NCBI GenBank assembly: GCA_003116995.1
Contig: BDSL01000037.1
Span: 496,001-560,000, forward strand
Reading direction: 5' to 3'
Length of the DNA: 64,000 bases
Source of the DNA: Yamagishiella unicocca
Taxonomy: Eukaryota; Chlorophyta; Chlorophyceae; Chlamydomonadales; Volvocaceae
This document shows positions 57,871 through 64,000 of this stretch, piece after piece. The position numbers and the translations under genes are program-made. Every line of letters begins with the position of its first letter. The first letter of the stretch is position 1. A model generated the notes under the pieces. The model did no database searches. It saw only the letters and a list, made by a program, of their open reading frames with translations, and was not told the origin of the DNA.

Positions 57871-60800
57871 ATGGCAAGTTTAACCACGGGATTCCACCCG
57901 GACTGCAGGACCCCGATGAAGCAGTCGATCCGGACGGACTGCAACCGCATGCGGATGCTTGTCTTTGCGAAACAGAAGTGGTAAGTGCATTCCGGGTGTG
58001 TTCTTAGTTTCAGGGTTGCCCACCTTCCCGTGCTCACCAATTCCCCTCCAGGTTGCGCATACTGCATGGCAATGTAAGCGCTTTGTGTATCTCTGCAGTT
58101 AATCGTCGCACCTCCGTCTGCCAGTCTTTCTGGCTACCGGTTTTTTGCACGACATCTCGATTGCGGTCCCAAAACAATGTGTGACACCTCCTGCGCACGC
58201 TCGACCTTGGCTTTGTAACAGCATGAGGCTGTGGGCGATGAAGGTTTGGCGACTGTTCGGGGTCAGCCTGCGGAAGTCAACCCGTGCAACCTGACGGACG
58301 CGACGTCCGCGTCGCCTGGCGCCCGGCGGCGGTGTCAATCGCCCCCCGAGGTCTCCGTCAAGATGCAAGCGGTAAGCCTAGGAGGATTCTCCCCCTGCTT
58401 CCATCCTCACTTCCGCCCTTCCACTGCAGTTTTGCAGTGAACGTGGTTTCATTGGAGCGAGTAGCATTCCGACCTAGATGGGGTACGACAGCGTACAACC
58501 GGAAGCATCCGTTCCCCTAACAACCTTTAACCACGTCGATACCACAGCGCCCCTCCCCTCCTGAGACGCAACTACGTCCCGTGCATTAGATGTAATTACG
58601 GGGTCTCCGCGCCACCGTGAGTGCAAAACTCCTGTTTGGCCCCGCTCCCCGCCCGCTCAGCTCCCACTGCTCCGCATCGCCGTACAGTCAACTGTACGAC
58701 GCGCTTGTACGGCGCCTCACCGACCGGCACTGCTCGTGACTCAAAATAGCAAATCAGCACCCATACCCCGTGCCCCCAGGACCGGCCCAGCCCCAACGGC
58801 GGCGCCGCCAGCGGCGGCGGCGGCCCGTTGACCGGCCCGCTGGATTCCGATTCACATGGTGCCTGGGTGGACACAGTGACCATGTGGTCTAACGTGCAAC
58901 GTCACGGCGAGGAGCTCCAACGCCGCAGGTTGGAGCAGATGCCCACCATGTCATGCGCCGGCGTCGGCTGGTGCCGAGGGCCCCGCCGCTTCCTTCAGCG
59001 CGTACGAACGCAACTCATCGTGATGGCACGCGTGGCGGCCAAGGATCCGTACACCGTCGTCGTACCGATGTTCGTACTCATCTGCATGCTAGCGTTCGGG
59101 CTGTGGGGCGTGTTCAGCGTGTCGTACGCGATCCGCAATGGCCGCCGCCAGGCGGCGCTGAACGCCGCCGTGGATTTCAGCAACACGCTAAAAAGTCACA
59201 TCTCGGCGACTATGGCTCCCGCCAGCACGGTCAAGACGTTGATCGAGCTGGATCCGCAATGGAGTAGTATTAACAGCACGTTCCATGAGGTGGCGCCATC
59301 GCTGGTGCAGAAGGGCAGGGAGTCGGACGCCATCTTGACGATCGTGTTGGCGCCGCAGGTGGGTTCGGGGTGGGGAAGGGGGTGGCGAGGAAACCCCCGT
59401 TGGCGGCCAAAGGGGCCCTGCGACTGAAGGCAGCCCGAGGGCGGAGAAGCGCCTTGCGGTAGTGGCCGGGGTTTGGGTCGGGAATGAAAATCGAGGGAGG
59501 GATAGCGAGACAACTTGGTAACGCGGGAGGAGAGGAGCGGGAAAGGTGGCGGGAGGTGGCGGCCGTGGCGAGCGTTGCGGAACTGGAGGAAGGGGTGGCG
59601 AGGAAACTCGGGGTGGGTGGCGTGAAAACCGGTGACACGAAAACGACAGGATAGTGGGCGCATGTCGGCGGACAGCGAGGATGTGGGCGCATGCTGGAGC
59701 ATTGGGACGGACGACCAGCAACACTCGGGGTGGTGGGGCGCGGTGGGCCGAACCCGTCCTCTCACCCATTCTTCCCCAGCCTACTGGGTGCGCTGGTTGA
59801 CGGTTAGTGAGCCGCGGGTTCTACGCATGGCGGGAAGCAAGCCAGCGTGGTGTTGTGGATTTGAGTTTTTGCCCCGCGCTGGCGTGCAGGGTATTGTGCA
59901 GGCAATCGTGCCGACCGGGTTGCCAGCGTGGAACCAGGTGTACGGCCTGGATCTGCTTCAGAACAAGTCCTGGCGGGGCGACGCGCTCAAAACGGTCATG
60001 CTGCACAACGAGGGGATGGTCATGACAGGGCCATCAAGGTGCGGCAGGGTGGGTTTCGAGGAAGACCCGTGGATGCCAGAAAAAACCGTTTAGAACAGAC
60101 GTTTTAAGATGCATGCTGGAGAACTGGGTTGAGGATACGATGCGGCAGGGTGGGCGGGCGGCTGGGTGGCTGGGTGGGCGGGGCTAGCGGTTTTCCAGCC
60201 ACGCGGGTTGCTACGGGAGGACGGGACACCCGGCCGGTGGAGTGCAGTGGAGGAAATCCATGAGCAGCAGCGGCAGCAGCTGTTAGCGCAGCAGCAACAG
60301 CAGTTTCGGGGCACGAGCGAGAAAGGGTTGCAGGGGGTCGCACAGAGGGACGTCTGGGCAGTAGCGGACGCTGGTTCCGGAGCGCCTCGGCGCGCCGCTG
60401 CTGGCCCCTCCCTGGACCCGCTCGACAGTGCGCGAGAGCCGAACTCGGAGCATCACACGCACCTCAACCCAACCCAAGCAACGATAGCATACCGAGCAAC
60501 ACCCGGGTTTGCCATTGCACGTGTGTATGCGGTCCCCCGGCCCCCTTCCCCCGCCTTTAACCGCCCCCGCCCTCCCGTCTCCCCGCCTCAGGCTACGCGC
60601 CGGGATGATGGGTATCGTGACCCGATACGCGGTGTTCATCAAGGGAAGGGGGCCGAATGAGACCTTCGGCGCGCCAGGCCTGTCGTACAACTGCAGCCCC
60701 TGCTACGAGGCGCCCACGCCCACGTCGCCCAGCCAGAGGTTCTGGGGCTTCGCGCAGCTCAATGTGGGTAGCGGCGGGGGACTGGGTAGGGTCGGGGGCG

Positions 60801-63561
60801 GTGGGACTGGGTGGGCGGGGGACTGGGTAGGGCGGGGTGGGGCCAGGGTCGGGGGGGCTGGGTTGGCGGTGGTTGGCGCCGAAGGGACTGAGTTGGTGGT
60901 GGCAATGGAGGGGTTTGCTGCTGGGCTTGCGAGCTCGGGCGGGTGCCTGCGAGGGTGGCGGGGGCGAGTTTTGCGGCAGCGAGGGGGAAGGTGAGGGGGA
61001 GCAGGAGCGAGTGGCGGTGGGCACCTGCAGTTTCGCACAAAAAAACACAAGTCGTGGGGCGGCGCGCCGGCCCCATCGTGTGCCGTATGTCCCACTTGAG
61101 GATAAACAGTTGTAGTCTGTCTGCGGGGTGCGGGGCGGTAGTGTTTCAGCCGCCTTGACAAAAAAACACCTCCCCCACCCCTTCACCCTCCAGGTAGACT
61201 GGGAGGTACTGATCCGCAACATCACACACATGTACGACCTGTGTGAGCGCGACAACCTTCACTTCAACATGACGTACATCGACCCAGTCTCCCACGTCAA
61301 CCGCTCCATCGCCGCCTGCGGCACCGTGGGCCCGGAGCCGGTGTTTGTCAACATCACGACGATGCAAAACCACTGGATTCTGGCGGTGGCCGACGCGCGC
61401 GGCTGGGTGCCTGATTGGCTCCCCCTGGTGCTGGCGGTGGTGGTGCTGGTATCGCTGTGGGTGTCCTGTGCCATGGCGATCATTCTCATCAACAGGCGGG
61501 AGCACATGTGGCTGCTGCAGGCGATGCTGCCGAAGAAGGTGGGGGTTGAGATGAATGCCGTAGGTCGGCGTGTAGGGGAGGAGGGGGGGGTGGGGGAGGC
61601 GTAGGATACGTGAGGGAAAAGGGGGGCGGTGGAGGTAGGGTAGGGCACCAAGGGAAGGGGGACTTGGGTTAGGTATATAAACGCCGGAGGACGAGGTCCG
61701 CCCCCCCGACTGCTACGCCTAGGCCTAGAAAGAACCCCAACAAGGATGGGACGTGGGGCTAGCGAGGAAGCATGTGGAATTGGCATACGAGAGCAAGCAA
61801 GGAATCGCTGGTGTGAGAAACGTTTTGGGGGCGGGGGTGGGGTGGTGTAGAAGCGCCTGTGCCTGCCACGAGGGAAAAGGCAATAGGGAAAAACCTCGTT
61901 TCGTAAGCTAAGCGTTTGAGGCTGGTGGTGGGGTTGGATAGGTTTCCAGCAGCGTCCCCGTCGTTCGCACCCTCACCCCATCCCGCGCCCCCCCCCACCC
62001 CCCGCCCCTCGAACCCCCCCGCCCCTCCGCCCCGCCTCCTCTCGCTCCCTGCCCCCCCTGCCCTCCCTGCCCCTCCCTGGACAGGTCATCGCCACGCTTA
62101 GAAGAGGGGAGGAGTACGCGGAGGCGTTCGAGTGCGTCACCGTGCTGTTCAGTGACGTGAGTACGGCGGCAGGACGACACACCGCGCCGCCGTGTGTTAG
62201 TGCCGCCGTCGTGCTTGCCGGTTGCATCCGCCGTGTGTTAGTGCCGCCGTCGTGCTTGCCGGTTGCATCCCAGCTCGCCCGTGGTTCGGTACCGTAAGGG
62301 CCGATCGGCCTGGTACGGCACCCCTCGACAACGCCCCCACTGCCACTGCCGGCGGCCAACCCGCAGATCGTGTCGTACACCACGCTGGCGTCAGAGTTGG
62401 AGCCGATCAAGGTTGGTGTGGGGGGAGAAGAGGGGCCGGGGGAGGTGAGGGCGGGAGAAGACACGAGCTGGGCGTAGGAACGGGATGGATGGGGGAGATT
62501 GCGGATTTGCGGACGGACCGCTGCCGGTAGAGGGTTGGTTTGGGTTTGGAGTTTGGCAGTCGCAGTTATGGTTGCGATTACAGCTGCAGTTGCGCTCCCG
62601 AGTGGCTGCAAAGACCATACGACTCCGATCTGCGCCCTGGAACCCCGGTTCGAGCCCCAGGTGGTGCGCTTGTTGAACGAAATGTACAGCGCCTTCGACA
62701 CACTGGTGGACCGGTACGACTGCTACAAGGTGGAGACCATTGGCGACGGTGAGCTGCGGGGGCCAGTAGGACTTTGGGGGGGCGCAAAAAACCCATTGAC
62801 ACGAAAAGGACAGGGTAGTTGGCGCATGGTCGGCGGACACCTAGTTTGTGGGCGCACGCTCGAGCACTGGAACGGACTACCGGCAAACCTGTGGAGGCGT
62901 CCCGTCGGGGCTGTGTGAAGGAAAGGAAAAGAAAATGAATAAACGGACTTTGGGGGGGGAGGGGCCGCCCGGGGGCCATGCGAATAGCTGCGGGGGCCAG
63001 CAGGGGTGCCTGGAGACGGGGGGGCGCACCACCAGGAGCAGGGGCCCGACGGGGGCCTCGTGTCGTGGGGCCTCGTGTCGTGTCGTGCCTTGGGTAACCG
63101 GAGAGGGTGTTTTTGGGTTATAGGGTTTAGGGTTTTGGGGTTTCGGAGGGAACGCATCCCCTGCGTCCGGACCACTAAGGTCAGCGGTGGGTTCGGGGGT
63201 CGTTAAAATTGCATTGAAAGGCCTGCAGCCCATTGAACGGCCTGCAGCCCATTGAACGGCCTGCAGCCCATTGAACGGCCTGCAGCCCACGAGCTTAAAA
63301 ACCAAGACCTCATCGCCGGTGTGCGAACAGGCGGAGACAGCGCACCAGCCGGGCTGGGCTCTTCCCCCCGGCCCCCTAGCCCGCCTAGCCCCCCCACCCC
63401 TCCCTCTGGCCCCCTCCCCGCAGCCTTCATGGCGGTGTGCGGCACCCAGGGGGAGGACGCAGTGTGTGCCGCTGTCAAGATGGCCCGGCTGGCTCAGGCA
63501 ATGGTGGAGCGGACGAGGGTGCTGGTGTCGGCTGACGGCCAGAAGATCCAGATCAGGATAG
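57871..63561 (+). CDS. CHASE-domain membrane guanylate cyclase (class III), 3' end beyond window
   Basis: Exons 57871-57980, 58052-58073, 58222-58371, 58780-59358, 59890-60038, 60592-60763, 61194-61538, 62085-62156, 62367-62411, 62661-62748 and 63424-63561 join in frame to residue 623. An in-frame ATG at 57772 could add 33 residues. There is a cytosolic N-terminus, TM1 about 185-210, and an extracellular CHASE domain about 215-465 ([20 protein letters not shown], then [19 protein letters not shown]). TM2 is 469-493. The cyclase domain starts at [23 protein letters not shown] gives metal-binding Asp533, and [11 protein letters not shown] gives Asp577 and Glu573. Glu at the VET position is the guanylate-cyclase type (adenylate cyclases have Lys), so the product is predicted to be cGMP. 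The rest of the catalytic domain lies beyond the edge. Confidence 0.88.
59620..59712 (+). repeat. Dispersed repeat copy in cyclase intron 4
   Basis: Contains AAAACCGGTGACACGAAAAC and GGGCGCATG blocks. Related copies lie at 31490-31525, 46557-46700 and 62787-62930. Confidence 0.7.
62787..62930 (+). repeat. Dispersed repeat copy in cyclase intron 10
   Basis: Closest to 46557-46700; shares ACTACCGGCAAACCTGTGGA and the flanking blocks. Confidence 0.75.
63221..63291 (+). repeat. 19-bp tandem repeat, nearly 4 copies
   Basis: GGCCTGCAGCCCATTGAAC repeated, in cyclase intron 10. Confidence 0.95.
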
Positions 63562-63675
63562 GTGAGCGGCGGGGAAGGGGGGGCTGCAAGAAAGCCCCGT
63601 TGACGCGACGGGAAGGGCTGCAAGGAAAACCCGTGTACGAGCGAAAAACGTAGACTGGGTGCCCGGGAGGAGGTT

Positions 63676-63757
63676 GGCCCACCTTTATACCCTCATACCC
63701 TCATCATACCCTCATCATACCCTTAACCCTCATCATACCCTTATACCCTCATACCCC
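63676..63757 (+). repeat. CCCTCATCATA-type tandem repeat
   Basis: ATACCCTCAT/CATACCCTTA units after the last visible cyclase exon. The remaining sequence to 64000 is C/T-rich and holds no exon that continues the cyclase motif. Confidence 0.9.
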
Positions 63758-64000
63758 GCTTGCTCACGCGAGCGTTTTTTCTCTCTTGTTCTCCTTGTGT
63801 CGATTATGCCGCCGGTCTCCCCACGTAACCCTCGTTCTCTTCGGCCGCTTCAGGGCTGCCCTCCCCTCACCCCCTCCCCTCCCTCCCCGCTCCCCTCGTC
63901 CCCTGCCCTCCCTCCCCACCCCGCTTATCCCCTGCCCTCCCTCCCAACTCCCCTCACCCCCTGCCCTCCCTCCCCTCCCTCCCCGCTCATCACCCCCCGC

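Noticed and set aside
1..64000. tRNA, rRNA or snoRNA genes
   Set aside because: No cloverleaf, B-box or rRNA-like stretch could be identified by eye; a covariance-model scan would be needed to exclude small RNAs.

Overview
The window looks like nuclear DNA of a Chlamydomonas-like (volvocine) green alga. The evidence is GC-rich sequence, many short GT-AG introns inside every gene, long Ala/Gly/acidic low-complexity stretches in coding sequence, TGTAA polyadenylation signals, many GT, GTC and purine microsatellites, and short CCCTAAAA (Chlamydomonas-type telomere) blocks. Nothing looks prokaryotic. All gene models were built by hand from splice sites and checked for reading phase across each junction.

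Left block (1-22,670), four ordinary genes, all on the + strand: a BFR1-like coiled-coil protein (843-5124), a plastid PAP/fibrillin (5953-9099), the U3 processome protein UTP14 (10133-17606), and an uncharacterised plastid-targeted membrane protein (18749-22669). They are separated by short intergenic gaps with tandem repeats.

Middle block (about 22,700-53,000), a repeat-dense accessory region. It holds a degraded LINE on each strand, a 43-bp satellite, a 149-bp-arm foldback element beside a telomere-like block, an inverted duplication of about 0.85 kb, and several direct segmental duplications. Embedded in it is a family of multi-exon genes that appear to share a plan: a 5' exon block ending in phase 1, then one or more 36/42-nt Gly/Ala/Pro linker exons, then a variable 3' part. 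The 25367-28259 gene ends in an HNH-like domain. The 48165-52640 gene carries a coiled coil, a PD-(D/E)XK-like domain and a FunK1-like protein kinase, and shares an almost identical header with the HNH gene. The minus-strand 34412-37983 gene starts with a coiled coil and has a PD-(D/E)XK-like core. Two broken relatives lie at 32175-33897 and 42857-43090. The architecture (shared N-terminus, swappable nuclease/kinase C-terminus, transposon-rich setting) resembles the Crinkler-type modular effector/nuclease families of eukaryotes. This is the most interesting part of the window. The function is inference.

Right block (53,000-64,000), ordinary genes again: an ER FKBP2-type prolyl isomerase on the minus strand (53585-55715) and, divergent from it, a CHASE-domain membrane guanylate cyclase (57871 to beyond the window end; the visible part stops within the catalytic domain).
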